64,000 nucleotides of DNA from Owenweeksia sp965214115 (GCA_965214115.1 CBDCAU010000009.1:365222-429221); one strand, 5' to 3'. Positions 25,394-34,690 are shown, counted from the first letter of the stretch. The notes: generated by a model from the sequence alone, not told the origin. Program-made: numbers and translations.

Positions 25394-25738
25394 TTGCAAT
25401 TTCTTTTTGTTCTAATAACAGTTCTTTTACTTTTGGGGATTTTGGCGCTTTTCATCACCAAAGCGGGTTTGCAGTTGCAATATCTGCGATTGCAAAAAGA
25501 CCGTCCAAAAGGCGCAATTACCGACTTTTTTCAGTTTGACTTTTCCGATAAAAAAGAACGCGCTTTGCGATGGCAGGCATTTTTACTTTTCCCGATGCTT
25601 TATGCGGTGGTTTTGGATGATAATCGCGAGGAATTAAACGACATCAAACGCAAAATAAAGCGCATACACATCGCTATTTATTTTTCACTCATCATTTTAG
25701 TGATTTTAGCCATTTATTCAGAGAAAGTTTTTATTTAA
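25394..25738 (+). CDS. small membrane protein, unknown
   Basis: This 114-residue protein has membrane helices at about 2-22 and 93-112. Between them is a basic cytoplasmic stretch (KKERALRWQAF, DIKRKIKRIH) with another weakly hydrophobic segment. I do not recognise a family. The TTG start at 25394 begins directly at the first helix. It lies between the glycosyltransferase and the CCA-adding enzyme with gaps of 29 and 11 bases and may be in the same transcript. Confidence 0.6.
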   Translation: MQFLFVLITVLLLLGILALFITKAGLQLQYLRLQKDRPKGAITDFFQFDFSDKKERALRWQAFLLFPMLYAVVLDDNREELNDIKRKIKRIHIAIYFSLIILVILAIYSEKVFI

Positions 25739-25749
25739 AAAATTCGGGT

Positions 25750-27165
25750 TTGGATTGTAAAGAAATCATATCTGATAAAATATTCAAAACTGTTGCGCAG
25801 GCAGCGGAAAATTTAGGTTTGGAGACTTATGTCATCGGCGGGTTTGTACGCGATAATCTTTTGCTACGAAAAGAACCTAAAGACTTGGATTTTGTCGCCG
25901 TCGGGAGCGGAATTGAATTGGCCAAAGAAACCGCTAAATTACTGGGAAACAAACGGGTAAACGTTTTTCAAAACTTTGGGACGGCACAAATCAAACTAAA
26001 AGATTTGGAACTGGAATTTGTAGGCGCGCGCAAAGAATCCTACCAACGAAACAGCCGCAAACCCATCGTGGAGGACGGCACTTTGCAAGACGACCAAAAC
26101 CGCCGCGATTTTACCATCAACGCGCTGGCTATCAGTTTGAATCGGGAAAATTTTGGCGAGTTGCTCGACCCGTTCAATGGTTTGCAAGACCTTGAAAATC
26201 AAATTATAAAAACGCCGCTACAACCGGAAATCACGTTCAGCGACGACCCGCTGCGGATGATGCGCGCCATCCGCTTTGCCAGCCAGCTCGGTTTTTCAAT
26301 TGAAAACCAAAGCTGGGAAGCCATCCAAAAAACGAAGGAGCGGATCGAAATCATTAGCAAAGAGCGGGTTACGGAAGAATTGAACAAAATAATGCTGTCG
26401 CCGAAACCGTCGGTGGGGTTGGAATTATTTTATGAATCGGGATTGATGCGGCATTTTTTGCCGGAAATTATCGCCTTAAAGGGCGTGGAAGAAATTGCGG
26501 GACAAGGCCACAAAGAAAATTTTTACCACACTTTGCAAGTGGTCGATAATCTTTCGGAAACCTCTGATAATCTGTGGCTTAGGTACGCCGCGCTTTTTCA
26601 CGACATCGGAAAGCCCGTTACCAAAAAATTTGTGAAAGGCACGGGCTGGACGTTTCACCACCACGAATTTGTGGGCGCAAAAATGGTTTATAAAATTTTC
26701 AAACGGATGAAAATGCCGCTCGGCCAGCCGCTGAAATTCGTGCAAAAAATGGTGCGCCTGAGTAGCCGCCCGCAAGCCGTGGATGACGACCAAGCCACAG
26801 ATAGCGCGGCGCGGCGACTACTTTTTGAGGCGGGCGACGACATCCACGAACTGATGCTGCTGGCCGAGGCCGACATCACCACCAAGAACCAAAAGAAGAA
26901 AGAACGGTTTCTTCAAAACTTCCAACGGACGCGCGAAAAATTAAAGGAAGTGGAAGAGGCCGACCGCGTGCGCAACTTCCAGCCGCCGGTGGACGGGCAA
27001 GAAATTATGGAACTTTTCGATTTGAAGCCGAGCCGCGAAATCGGTATTTTAAAAGAGGCCGTGAAAGAGGCGATTTTGGAAGGCAAAATCAAAAATGAAT
27101 ACGACGAAGCGCGCGCATTTGTCATCGAAAAAGCAAAAGAATTAGGTATTGAACCTAAAAATTAA
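25750..27165 (+). CDS. cca: CCA tRNA nucleotidyltransferase with HD domain
   Basis: This 471-residue enzyme adds or repairs the CCA end of tRNA. The class II polymerase head has GGFVRDNLL, the catalytic LDFVAVG acids, RRDFTINALA and DPLRMMRAIRFASQLG. A C-terminal HD domain (LFHDIGKPVTKK) could act as a phosphatase or phosphodiesterase. The TTG start at 25750 gives a 24-residue leader before the conserved GG motif; there is no nearer ATG. Bacteroidota may use one CCA enzyme for the complete reaction. Confidence 0.93.
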   Translation: MDCKEIISDKIFKTVAQAAENLGLETYVIGGFVRDNLLLRKEPKDLDFVAVGSGIELAKETAKLLGNKRVNVFQNFGTAQIKLKDLELEFVGARKESYQRNSRKPIVEDGTLQDDQNRRDFTINALAISLNRENFGELLDPFNGLQDLENQIIKTPLQPEITFSDDPLRMMRAIRFASQLGFSIENQSWEAIQKTKERIEIISKERVTEELNKIMLSPKPSVGLELFYESGLMRHFLPEIIALKGVEEIAGQGHKENFYHTLQVVDNLSETSDNLWLRYAALFHDIGKPVTKKFVKGTGWTFHHHEFVGAKMVYKIFKRMKMPLGQPLKFVQKMVRLSSRPQAVDDDQATDSAARRLLFEAGDDIHELMLLAEADITTKNQKKKERFLQNFQRTREKLKEVEEADRVRNFQPPVDGQEIMELFDLKPSREIGILKEAVKEAILEGKIKNEYDEARAFVIEKAKELGIEPKN

Positions 27166-27169
27166 AGTT

Positions 27170-27676
27170 TTGAAAATCAAAGTTTTACGTGCAATTTTGG
27201 ATACGGAGACCGACGTGATTCGGGATATTGCCATCCGCGAACACGCTACGCTTTTTGACTTGCACAAAATTTTGGTGGAGGCTTTTGAATTGAATTCTGG
27301 CGAAATGTCATCTTTCTTCCGCAGCAACGATGATTGGGAACAAGGCGAGGAAATCAGTATGATGGATTTTGATGCGGAGACACGTCAAAATGCTCAAGAA
27401 AAATATAAATTATCCGAAGTTTTTCCCTCTGAAAAAAGCAAAATGTTATTCGCTTACGACTATATGAGTTTGTGGACTTTTTACATCGAAAACATTAAAG
27501 AAAAGAAGGGAAATTCCAATGAAAAATATCCCAAAATCCTATCTGAAATAGGCACACGCCCCAGCGACCCACCTACGCGCGAAATGAAAGCCTTGAATTT
27601 AGAAACCTTCTCAGAAGATTTTGAAAATCAAGACAATGACGATTATCTCAATGAAGATGGTGATGACTGGTATTAA
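27170..27676 (+). CDS. pRiA4b ORF-3-like protein
   Basis: This protein of about 168 residues matches the pattern of plasmid pRiA4b ORF-3 family proteins: an N-terminal strand, DVIRDIAIREHATLFDLHKI, a middle MLFAYDYMSLW, and a very acidic tail. Function is unknown; the family is often carried on mobile DNA but also sits stably in chromosomes. The TTG at 27170, just after the cca stop, is my chosen start; an in-frame TTG at 27149 would overlap cca by 17 bases. It converges with the small gene at 27673-27972 (4-base overlap). Confidence 0.72.
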   Translation: MKIKVLRAILDTETDVIRDIAIREHATLFDLHKILVEAFELNSGEMSSFFRSNDDWEQGEEISMMDFDAETRQNAQEKYKLSEVFPSEKSKMLFAYDYMSLWTFYIENIKEKKGNSNEKYPKILSEIGTRPSDPPTREMKALNLETFSEDFENQDNDDYLNEDGDDWY

Positions 27677-27972
27677 TAGGAAATATCCACCGAATGAATA
27701 CGATTGACGGGGATGAACCGCTTATCCTTTAAAAATACTTTTTGACTTACGACCGCCCATATCGTTGTGGTTACCTTTTTAATGCATTCGCTATCTTCAA
27801 AAAAAATGTTTACTTTTTGATTAACTAAATTTCCCAGATTTGTGGCGTGATGCAATACCACATTCCGGTGCGAAATGGATGCCGCGTCCAGCAAAACATC
27901 GTGTTCGGGAAATTCGAGGGTGTTTATAACTTCGCGCGGCACGAGCGGCGCGCTTTCCAGATTTGTTTTCAT
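27673..27972 (-). CDS. hypothetical protein, 99 residues
   Basis: This small soluble protein has a Sm-like or beta-strand-rich look (VVLHHATNLGNLVNQKVNIF, KDKRFIPVNRIHSVDIS). It has no signal peptide and no recognised family. Codon use and a clean frame overlapping the convergent gene by only 4 bases support it as real. A TAGTAGTAGTAG run lies just upstream of its start. Confidence 0.6.
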   Translation of the reverse strand: MKTNLESAPLVPREVINTLEFPEHDVLLDAASISHRNVVLHHATNLGNLVNQKVNIFFEDSECIKKVTTTIWAVVSQKVFLKDKRFIPVNRIHSVDISY

Positions 27973-28048
27973 AGTAGTAGTAGTTGTTAGGCAGCCAGTT
28001 TCGTTTCAAATTTACAGAAAAATCTCAAAACTTGATAATCCTATTTTG

Positions 28049-28948
28049 ATGATGAATGGCGAAACCGTATTGCAAACGCGAGGACTCCGCAAGAAATACG
28101 CGAACATCGAGGCGGTGAAAGACCTTGATATTATGGTGCCGAAAGGCAGTGTATTCGGACTTTTGGGCCCCAACGGCAGTGGCAAAACCACCACGCTGGG
28201 AATGGTGCTGGGCGTCATTCATCCCACTTCGGGAAGTTTTAGTTGGATGGGGCAACCGCTTGATTTTCAAACGAAAAGAAAAATCGGTGCGATTCTCGAA
28301 ACCCCTAATTTCTATCCCTATTTAAGCGGTGCGGCCAATTTGGAAATTGTGGCTGACATCAAAAGATTGAAAAAACCCCGCATCGGTAATGTATTGGATC
28401 AGGTAAATCTGCGGCAACGCGGCAACAGCAAATTCAAAACGTACAGCTTGGGAATGAAACAGCGCTTGGCAATTGCCTCGGCACTGCTTTGCGAACCCGA
28501 AGTTTTGGTGCTGGATGAACCCACGAACGGACTTGACCCTCAGGGAATTGCAGAAATTCGAAGCCTCATCAAAAGGATTGCGGAAGAAGGAATCACGATT
28601 ATTTTGGCGAGCCACCTATTGGACGAAGTGGAAAAAGTTTGCACCCACGCCGCCGTTTTGCGACACGGAAACCTCTTGTTTAATGGTACGGTGAATGAAC
28701 TGACGGGTGCAGATGTTTCCTTGGAAGTCGGCGCACAAAATTATCCCGATTTGGATAAAATTCTTCTGCAACATCCTTCGGTACTTTCGGTCGAAAAAAT
28801 AGATGATAATTTCTTGGTTAATTTTAAAAAAACAATTAAACCATCTGAGATTAATCAATTTTTGGCAGAAAAAGAAATTTTTAGCGACCATTATGTGTTG
28901 CGTAAAAACAGCCTCGAAAAACAATTTCTAAAACTGATTGAAGAATGA
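28049..28948 (+). CDS. ABC transporter ATP-binding protein
   Basis: This protein of about 299 residues has Walker A GPNGSGKTT, signature YSLGMKQRL, Walker B VLVLDEPTNGLDPQG and switch ASHLLDEV. The C-terminal 80 residues are the regulatory tail common in the CcmA/NatA-like subfamily. The frame is open to 27875, but that stretch overlaps an opposing gene and is not conserved-looking; the ATG pair at 28049/28052 sits just before the first strand. It overlaps its permease by 4 bases. The substrate is unknown. Confidence 0.92.
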   Translation: MMNGETVLQTRGLRKKYANIEAVKDLDIMVPKGSVFGLLGPNGSGKTTTLGMVLGVIHPTSGSFSWMGQPLDFQTKRKIGAILETPNFYPYLSGAANLEIVADIKRLKKPRIGNVLDQVNLRQRGNSKFKTYSLGMKQRLAIASALLCEPEVLVLDEPTNGLDPQGIAEIRSLIKRIAEEGITIILASHLLDEVEKVCTHAAVLRHGNLLFNGTVNELTGADVSLEVGAQNYPDLDKILLQHPSVLSVEKIDDNFLVNFKKTIKPSEINQFLAEKEIFSDHYVLRKNSLEKQFLKLIEE

Positions 28949-29769
28949 TGCGCTTGTTGAAAATAGAATGGCGTAAACTGCGCGGCCACCGTTTCTTTTG
29001 GATTGGGATGGGACTTTTTGTGGTGTCGATGATTTTGCTGATTACGCAAATCGGGAATTTTAAAATTCAAGTCGATAATGAAGCCTCTGGAACGACTTAC
29101 AATCCTATGAATCAGGAGTTCAGGTCTTTAGGATTTTACAAACTTCCGTTTCTATGGCATCATATCACTTATCTCGCCGGATTTTTTAAGTTCATTCCCG
29201 CTTTTTTATTGTTGCTTTTTGTATCTAATGAATACGCTTACCGCACAGCGCGACAAAATGTAATTGACGGCTTGAGCCGAGCGGAATTTTACAGCACTAA
29301 GATACTGTCTGCTTTATTATTTTCTTTGTTAAGTTTAGCTACTCTTTTTATATTGGGAGTTTTGGTTGGATTTCCTGAAAACGACAATTTTTTCAGCGAA
29401 ATGTGGCGCGGTTCAGATTATCTTTTGGCCTATTTTTTAGAGGTATTTTTCTTGATGGTTTTTGCCATCTTTTTAACAATCTTATTTCGACGTTCCACAA
29501 TTTCAATTATTGTGATAATTGCCTACTACTTTCTATTGGAACCCATTTTAGGATTGGCTTTGCGGGATTATGATATCGCCAAATACCTGCCCACCGCCCC
29601 CTCGCGCGAGCTGATTTTGCAACCTTTTACTCGGCTGATGAATATTGACCAGCTCCTCCAAAACCAATCGCCCGATTCGGTTTCGTGGCATTTTTTGAGC
29701 ATAACTTTCTTGTACACAATCGTTTTCGGAGTTTTGGGATTTGTAATTTTGAAAAAAAGAGACCTGTGA
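28945..29769 (+). CDS. ABC transporter permease (ABC-2 type)
   Basis: This 274-residue protein has six predicted membrane helices (first at about 17-35, then pairs near 80, 115, 160, 185 and 250) and one large extracytoplasmic loop after helix one. It is the partner of the ATPase upstream (ATGA overlap). The stop overlaps the GTG start of the potassium-channel gene. The long hydrophobic content and lack of a motif allow no substrate call. Confidence 0.85.
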   Translation: MMRLLKIEWRKLRGHRFFWIGMGLFVVSMILLITQIGNFKIQVDNEASGTTYNPMNQEFRSLGFYKLPFLWHHITYLAGFFKFIPAFLLLLFVSNEYAYRTARQNVIDGLSRAEFYSTKILSALLFSLLSLATLFILGVLVGFPENDNFFSEMWRGSDYLLAYFLEVFFLMVFAIFLTILFRRSTISIIVIIAYYFLLEPILGLALRDYDIAKYLPTAPSRELILQPFTRLMNIDQLLQNQSPDSVSWHFLSITFLYTIVFGVLGFVILKKRDL

Positions 29770-30602
29770 GATTCTTGAGGCCCGCTCGGCTGAATGGCTG
29801 GCGCAACCGCTGGTACCATATTATTTTCGGCTCCAATACACGCAACGGCAAGCTGTTCGATGTCATCCTGCTCATTGCCATTTTGGGCAGTTTGCTGGCG
29901 CTGATGCTCGAAACCGTCCCCGGATTTTTGTCGGAACACATCCGGATATTCCGCATTTTGGAATGGGTTTTCACCATAATTTTCACATTGGAATATATCG
30001 CGCGGTTGGCCGTGGTAAAGCGCAAACGCAAGTATGCGCTTAGTTTTTTCGGTGTCATCGATTTGCTGTCCATCCTTCCCACCTACCTGTCGCTCATTTT
30101 TTTTGGAGCCCAGTATTTTATGGTAATCCGCTCGTTCAGGTTGCTGCGCGTTTTTAGGGTCTTGAAGATGATGCGATTCGTGGGCGAGGCGCGAATGCTT
30201 ACCAACGCACTGAGAGCCAGTCGTATAAAAATCACGGTCTTTTTGATAGCGGTGGTCTGCGTGGTATTTATTGCCGGGGCCTTGATGTACATCATCGAGG
30301 GGCCAGAACACGGTTTTGTGAGTATTCCCATTAGCATTTATTGGTGTATTGTAACATTAACCACGGTGGGATATGGTGACATTTCGCCCAGCACGCCACT
30401 GGGTCAAATTTTTGCTTCGGCCTTGATGATTATTGGATATGGAATTATCGCCGTTCCCACGGGAATTGTGACCTCGGAAATGAGCAAACAAAGGCGTGGT
30501 GAAAAAGACGAAAACTTAGCCTTGGAAGAATGTGAAAAATGCGGTGAAACCGAGCATCTTCCCAAAGCAAAATTCTGTCAAAATTGCGGCCAAAAATTAT
30601 GA
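29766..30602 (+). CDS. Kv-type potassium channel with C-terminal zinc ribbon
   Basis: This 278-residue six-helix voltage-gated-type channel has S1-S3 between about 30 and 115, an S4 with regularly spaced Arg (RSFRLLRVFRVLK, 122-134) and the selectivity filter TVGYGD at 200-205. After S6 a short linker leads to a zinc ribbon with Cys256, Cys259, Cys271 and Cys274. I start at the GTG at 29766 because it makes a GTGA overlap with the permease; the longer frame to 29685 lies wholly within that gene. The zinc ribbon may act in assembly or gating (inference). Confidence 0.9.
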   Translation: MRFLRPARLNGWRNRWYHIIFGSNTRNGKLFDVILLIAILGSLLALMLETVPGFLSEHIRIFRILEWVFTIIFTLEYIARLAVVKRKRKYALSFFGVIDLLSILPTYLSLIFFGAQYFMVIRSFRLLRVFRVLKMMRFVGEARMLTNALRASRIKITVFLIAVVCVVFIAGALMYIIEGPEHGFVSIPISIYWCIVTLTTVGYGDISPSTPLGQIFASALMIIGYGIIAVPTGIVTSEMSKQRRGEKDENLALEECEKCGETEHLPKAKFCQNCGQKL

Positions 30603-31507
30603 AGAAAACCGCCATCGCCATCTGCGGCCCCACGGCGGTGGGAAAAACGGAAATAGCCCTCCAACTGGCACAATGGCTGGAGACGGAGATTATTTCATTT
30701 GATTCGAGGCAGTTTTTTAGAGAGTTAAAAATTGGTGCGGCACCGCCTTCAACATCCCAACTTGAAAAAGTAGCACATCATTGTATAGGAAATCTCTCTG
30801 TTAATGAAGATTACAATGCGGGGAAATTTGAAGAGGATTCTTTAAATATTTTAGAATCAGTTTTCGGGAATAAAAACACGGCGATTTTAGTAGGTGGCAG
30901 CGGATTGTACTTACAGGCTTTAGAAGAAGGTTTTGATGCTATTCCCAAAGTGAATTTTTCCTATCGAAAACAATTGCAATATGAACTTGACAAAAATGGT
31001 TTGAATTCTTTGCTGGACGAATTACAGGAAAAAGATTTAGATTATTACAAAAAAGTGGACAAGCATAACCCGCAGCGAGTTTTGCGCGCTTTAGAGGTAA
31101 TTCGGGGCACAGGAAAATCGTTCAGTTCTTTTCAAATTAAAAAGCACAAGAAAAAGCGCAATTTTGAGATGATTAAGATTGGTTTGGAATTGCCCCGCCA
31201 AATGTTATATGAAAGAATCAACCAGCGGGTGGATAAAATGGTGGAAATGGGGTTAGAAATTGAAGTACGGCAATTGACAAAACACCGAGGTGCGAACGCG
31301 ATGCAAACCGTTGGCTACAAAGAGTTTTTTCAATATTTTGAGGGAGAGATTTCTAAAGAAGATGCCATTTCTGAAATCAAAAAAAACACGCGGCGCTATG
31401 CCAAACGCCAAATGACTTGGTTTAGGAAAGATGAAAAAATCCATTGGTTTTCACCCAATGATGTGGACGGAATCCGACAATTTTTGAAAGAAAACATTTA
31501 TCAATGA
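30599..31507 (+). CDS. miaA: tRNA dimethylallyltransferase
   Basis: This 302-residue enzyme transfers a dimethylallyl group to A37 of tRNAs reading UNN codons. It has P-loop GPTAVGKTE, the catalytic-site segment FDSRQFFRELKIG, GGSGLYLQAL, and the tRNA-binding NTRRYAKRQMTWFR near the C-terminus. The ATG at 30599 overlaps the channel gene stop by 4 bases and puts the P-loop at residue 9, as expected. It overlaps lpxK by 4 bases. Confidence 0.96.
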   Translation: MKKTAIAICGPTAVGKTEIALQLAQWLETEIISFDSRQFFRELKIGAAPPSTSQLEKVAHHCIGNLSVNEDYNAGKFEEDSLNILESVFGNKNTAILVGGSGLYLQALEEGFDAIPKVNFSYRKQLQYELDKNGLNSLLDELQEKDLDYYKKVDKHNPQRVLRALEVIRGTGKSFSSFQIKKHKKKRNFEMIKIGLELPRQMLYERINQRVDKMVEMGLEIEVRQLTKHRGANAMQTVGYKEFFQYFEGEISKEDAISEIKKNTRRYAKRQMTWFRKDEKIHWFSPNDVDGIRQFLKENIYQ

Positions 31508-32499
31508 ATTGGCGAAGATTGTTATTTCCTTTTTCAATTTTATATGATGGAATCACGCGTTTTCGTAATTTCCTTTTTGATAAAAAAATCCTTAGATCCC
31601 AATCGTTTGATATTCCGATTATTTCCATCGGAAATTTGAGTACGGGCGGCACAGGAAAAACGCCGATGACGGAGTTTCTAATCGAAAATTTATCAGACAA
31701 AAATATTGGCGTGGTCAGTCGTGGCTACGGGCGAAAAACCAAGGGCTTGCTTATGGCCGATGAAGATTCCACGGTCGAATCCATTGGCGACGAGCCTTTT
31801 CAAATCTCCCGAAAATTCCCTAAAATAAAACTTGCGGTTTCCGAAAAACGAGCGGTTGGGATTTCGGCTTTGATTGAAAGATTTGACTTGGATTTAATAC
31901 TATTGGATGATGCTTTTCAGCACCGCTGGGTAAGTCGAAATACCAACCTTTTACTGACCACTTTCTCGCAGCCTTTTTTTAGCGATTTTGTATTACCATC
32001 GGGCAATCTTAGAGAAGGCAGAAAGGGAACAAATCGGGCGGATATAATTATTGTTACTAAATGTCCAAAAGATTTGAGCCTGAATGAATCCAAGAAATTA
32101 TCTGAAAAAATTAACACCGAAAAGCCACTTTTTTTTTCAAACATCGAATATGGGATTCCTCAGAATCTTTTAGGTGAAACGCTTTCCAATGAAGCTCAGA
32201 AAATAAACCTGCTGACGGGAATAGCCACTACAGAAAGTTTAGAACTTTATCTAAAAAAAAAGTATGAAATAATGGAACACTTTAATTTTTCTGATCATCA
32301 TTTTTTTGCCGAAAAAGAATTGAACCCGATTCTGAAAAATTCCCAATTTCCAATCATTACTACCGAAAAGGATTTTGTTCGCTTTTCTGGAAAACTGAAT
32401 CAATCTGCCTTAAGAAACATTTATTATCTTCCTATTAAAATAAACATCTTATTCAATAAAAAAGGACAGTTTTTGAATCAAATTTTTCCTCCATTATGA
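31504..32499 (+). CDS. lpxK: tetraacyldisaccharide 4'-kinase
   Basis: This 331-residue enzyme phosphorylates the lipid A disaccharide precursor at the 4' position on the inner membrane. It has an N-terminal membrane-associated helix, IGNLSTGGTGKTPMTEFL (P-loop), SRGYGRKTKG, GDEPFQ, and DDAFQHRWV. Length and start match the family. Its presence shows a Gram-negative outer membrane with lipid A. It overlaps miaA and the DoxX-like gene by ATGA, so it belongs to the long coupled run starting at 28049. Confidence 0.95.
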   Translation: MNWRRLLFPFSILYDGITRFRNFLFDKKILRSQSFDIPIISIGNLSTGGTGKTPMTEFLIENLSDKNIGVVSRGYGRKTKGLLMADEDSTVESIGDEPFQISRKFPKIKLAVSEKRAVGISALIERFDLDLILLDDAFQHRWVSRNTNLLLTTFSQPFFSDFVLPSGNLREGRKGTNRADIIIVTKCPKDLSLNESKKLSEKINTEKPLFFSNIEYGIPQNLLGETLSNEAQKINLLTGIATTESLELYLKKKYEIMEHFNFSDHHFFAEKELNPILKNSQFPIITTEKDFVRFSGKLNQSALRNIYYLPIKINILFNKKGQFLNQIFPPL

Positions 32500-32834
32500 T
32501 TTATTTTTTGGCGGGAATTTTCATAGTTGCGGGGATTTACCATTTCGTCGCGCCCAAGGCCTTTCTGCGGATAATGCCATCCTACATTCCTTTTCACAAA
32601 ACAATGGTAATTGGTAGCGGCATCGCCGAAATCGTGTTGGGCATTTTGTTGCTGTTCCCCGCCACGCGCAGTATTGCGGCTTGGGGCGTTATTATTTTAT
32701 TGATACTGGTTTTCCCCGCCAATATCGAAATGGTGCGCACCAAAAAGGCGCGGATGAGATTGCCGATGTGGGTGGTCATTTTACGATTGCCACTGCAGTT
32801 TTTGCTGATATTTTGGGCGTGGCTTTATACCTAA
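32496..32834 (+). CDS. DoxX-like membrane protein
   Basis: This 112-residue protein has four membrane helices (about 2-20, 40-58, 62-78, 92-110) and a DoxX-type pattern (FIVAGIYHFVAPKAFLRIMP, then GIAEIVLGILLL). DoxX-family proteins are small quinone-related or redox-linked membrane proteins of mixed function. It overlaps lpxK by 4 bases and is last in the coupled run; DUF72 follows after 28 bases. Confidence 0.78.
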   Translation: MIYFLAGIFIVAGIYHFVAPKAFLRIMPSYIPFHKTMVIGSGIAEIVLGILLLFPATRSIAAWGVIILLILVFPANIEMVRTKKARMRLPMWVVILRLPLQFLLIFWAWLYT

Positions 32835-32862
32835 TTTTACACCTCTTCAAAATTTTTGCACT

Positions 32863-33741
32863 ATGAAATTCGGAAAAGTAGAAAATCCTGAAAGCGTAGA
32901 TTTCACGCTGCCGCCCGACCATCCCGACACGCAAAAAATTCTGAACGAAAAAGGCGACACCTCGCAGAAGCCGGAAATTTTTATAGGCTGCGCCAAGTGG
33001 AACCGACAAGATTTGAAAGGCTTTTACCCACGCGGCACGAAGGATGAATTGGCGTATTATTCCACCCAATTTAATTCCATCGAATTGAACGCTACTTTTT
33101 ACCGTCCTTTTGATGCAGCGCAATTTGAAACTTGGGCAGAAAAAACACCAAAAAACTTCAAATTCTTTCCTAAATTCTATCAAAATATTTCTCATCAAAA
33201 ATGGCTGAAAGAACCGGAAGAAATGACGCAGCTTTGTATCAATAATGCTTCGGCTTTAAATGAGAAATTGGGAATGATGTTTTTGCAATTGCGGGATAAT
33301 TTTAAACCGAAAAACATCGACCGGATTGAAGATTTTTTGAAAGTTCTTCCGAAAGGTTTTCCTGTGGCGGTGGAAGTGCGAAACGAAGAGTGGTTTCAAG
33401 AACCCGCTGCGAGCGAGCTGCACGAGCTTTTGAAAAAATACAATGCCACCAACATCATTGTGGACACGGCCGGGCGGCGGGATATGCTGCATTTTCGCTT
33501 GACCACCCCTTATGCTTTTGTGCGATATGTAGGTGCAAATATTCCATCGGATTATGACCGATTGGATGATTGGTTGGAAAAGATAGAAAATTGGATACAA
33601 AATGGCATCAAAGAAATTTATTTTTTTATTCATCAAAATACCGAAAAGGAATCGCCGCTTTTGGCCGCTTCTTTTATCAAAAATTTGAATGAAAGATTTG
33701 GGTATGATTTAAAAATTCCGAATGAGGGAAATGGTGAATAA
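32863..33741 (+). CDS. DUF72 family protein (YecE-like)
   Basis: This 292-residue protein has a TIM-barrel DUF72 domain: IGCAKWNRQDLKGFYP, YYSTQFNSIELNATFYR, LQLRDNF, VEVRNEEW and a C-terminal FFIHQNTEKES. The family is widespread and has no assigned reaction. The N-terminal 35 residues before the barrel are an extension. It is 28 bases after the DoxX gene. Confidence 0.88.
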   Translation: MKFGKVENPESVDFTLPPDHPDTQKILNEKGDTSQKPEIFIGCAKWNRQDLKGFYPRGTKDELAYYSTQFNSIELNATFYRPFDAAQFETWAEKTPKNFKFFPKFYQNISHQKWLKEPEEMTQLCINNASALNEKLGMMFLQLRDNFKPKNIDRIEDFLKVLPKGFPVAVEVRNEEWFQEPAASELHELLKKYNATNIIVDTAGRRDMLHFRLTTPYAFVRYVGANIPSDYDRLDDWLEKIENWIQNGIKEIYFFIHQNTEKESPLLAASFIKNLNERFGYDLKIPNEGNGE

Positions 33742-33837
33742 TGAATCAATAATAATGAATAGGTAAAAATGAGTAAGTAATATTGAATAAGATGTGGCAA
33801 ATCGTGTATAAATAAATCATCACCTATGGCGATTTGC
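33740..33837. repeat. AT-rich tandem-like repeat and an inverted repeat
   Basis: From 33740 to 33790 the DNA cycles through GAATAATGAAT/GGTAA/GAGTAAGTAAT units, as also after mutB at 41741-41815. GCAAATCG (33797-33804) and CGATTTGC (33830-33837) then form an 8-base inverted repeat. It lies 52 bases before the SDR start. It could be an operator or leader hairpin. Confidence 0.45.
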
Positions 33838-33888
33838 GAACTAAATTGTTTCCGATTTGTAATTGTTTAAAACTAAAACTTATTGAAA

Positions 33889-34608
33889 ATGAAAGACTTA
33901 AAAGGCAAAACGGCTTTGATAACCGGCGGGACGAAAGGCATAGGCTATGGCGTGGCGGAGCGCTTGGTTAGCGAAGGGATGAACGTGGCCATCACCAGCC
34001 GCCACGAAAACGCGGCGGAAAAAGCGGCCGAAAAACTCAACAAAATCGGCAAGGGAAAAGCCATCGGAATTGAAGCCGACGTCCGCTTTTTGGAAGAGCA
34101 AAAAGAAGCTGTTCGTATCGTGTTAAAAGAATTTGATTCGATTGACTTGCTCTTTGCCAACGCGGGATTGGGGCATTTTGAATCCATCGAAGATTTGACG
34201 GAAACGCAGTGGCGCGAAGTCATCGACACCAATTTGACGGGCGTGTTTTTCAGCGTAAAAGCTTGTTTGAAGGCACTGAAAAAATCGAAAGGGATGATTA
34301 TAACCTTGTCCAGTTTGGCGGGCACGAATTTCTTCCCGAAAGGTTCGGCTTACAACGCCAGCAAGTTTGGCCTCACCGGCTTTACGCAGGCCGTGATGCT
34401 GGATTTGCGGAATCACGGCATTCGCGTCAGCACGATTATGCCCGGCTCCGTAGCCACGCACTTCGGTGGGAATGAGCCTTCTAAAGAGGACGATTGGAAA
34501 ATCCAGCCGGAAGACATTGGCCAGATGACGGTGGAACTGTTGAAGATGCACCCGCGGACTTTGCCGAGCAAGATTGAGGTAAGGCCGAGTATGCCGCCGA
34601 AGAAATAG
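33889..34608 (+). CDS. short-chain dehydrogenase/reductase
   Basis: This 239-residue classical SDR has the cofactor motif TGGTKGIGYG, NAG at the strand-4 site, the catalytic Ser in TLSSLAG and Tyr/Lys in YNASK. The Arg after the cofactor strand (SRHENA) suggests NADP preference (inference). I start at the ATG at 33889 rather than the TTG at 33883. It is not in an operon. The alcohol or ketone substrate cannot be named. Confidence 0.9.
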   Translation: MKDLKGKTALITGGTKGIGYGVAERLVSEGMNVAITSRHENAAEKAAEKLNKIGKGKAIGIEADVRFLEEQKEAVRIVLKEFDSIDLLFANAGLGHFESIEDLTETQWREVIDTNLTGVFFSVKACLKALKKSKGMIITLSSLAGTNFFPKGSAYNASKFGLTGFTQAVMLDLRNHGIRVSTIMPGSVATHFGGNEPSKEDDWKIQPEDIGQMTVELLKMHPRTLPSKIEVRPSMPPKK

Positions 34609-34611
34609 GGT

Positions 34612-34690
34612 GTGGTCGTGTGCTTGGGGCGATGCCCCAAGTTTTGTAGTCGCACCCTTTCAGGGTGCTCGGTGGATAAACCCCAACAGG
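34612..34690. repeat. G/C palindromes, dispersed family
   Basis: TTGGGGCGATGCCCCAA and GCACCCTTTCAGGGTGC follow the SDR gene. They match modules at 8-30 and 11821-12130. They could act as an incidental transcription stop. Confidence 0.6.

Noticed and set aside
27875..28048. 58-residue N-terminal extension of the ABC ATPase
   Set aside because: It overlaps the opposing gene at 27673-27972, and the Val run reflects the TAGTAG triplet DNA; the ATG at 28049 fits the family.
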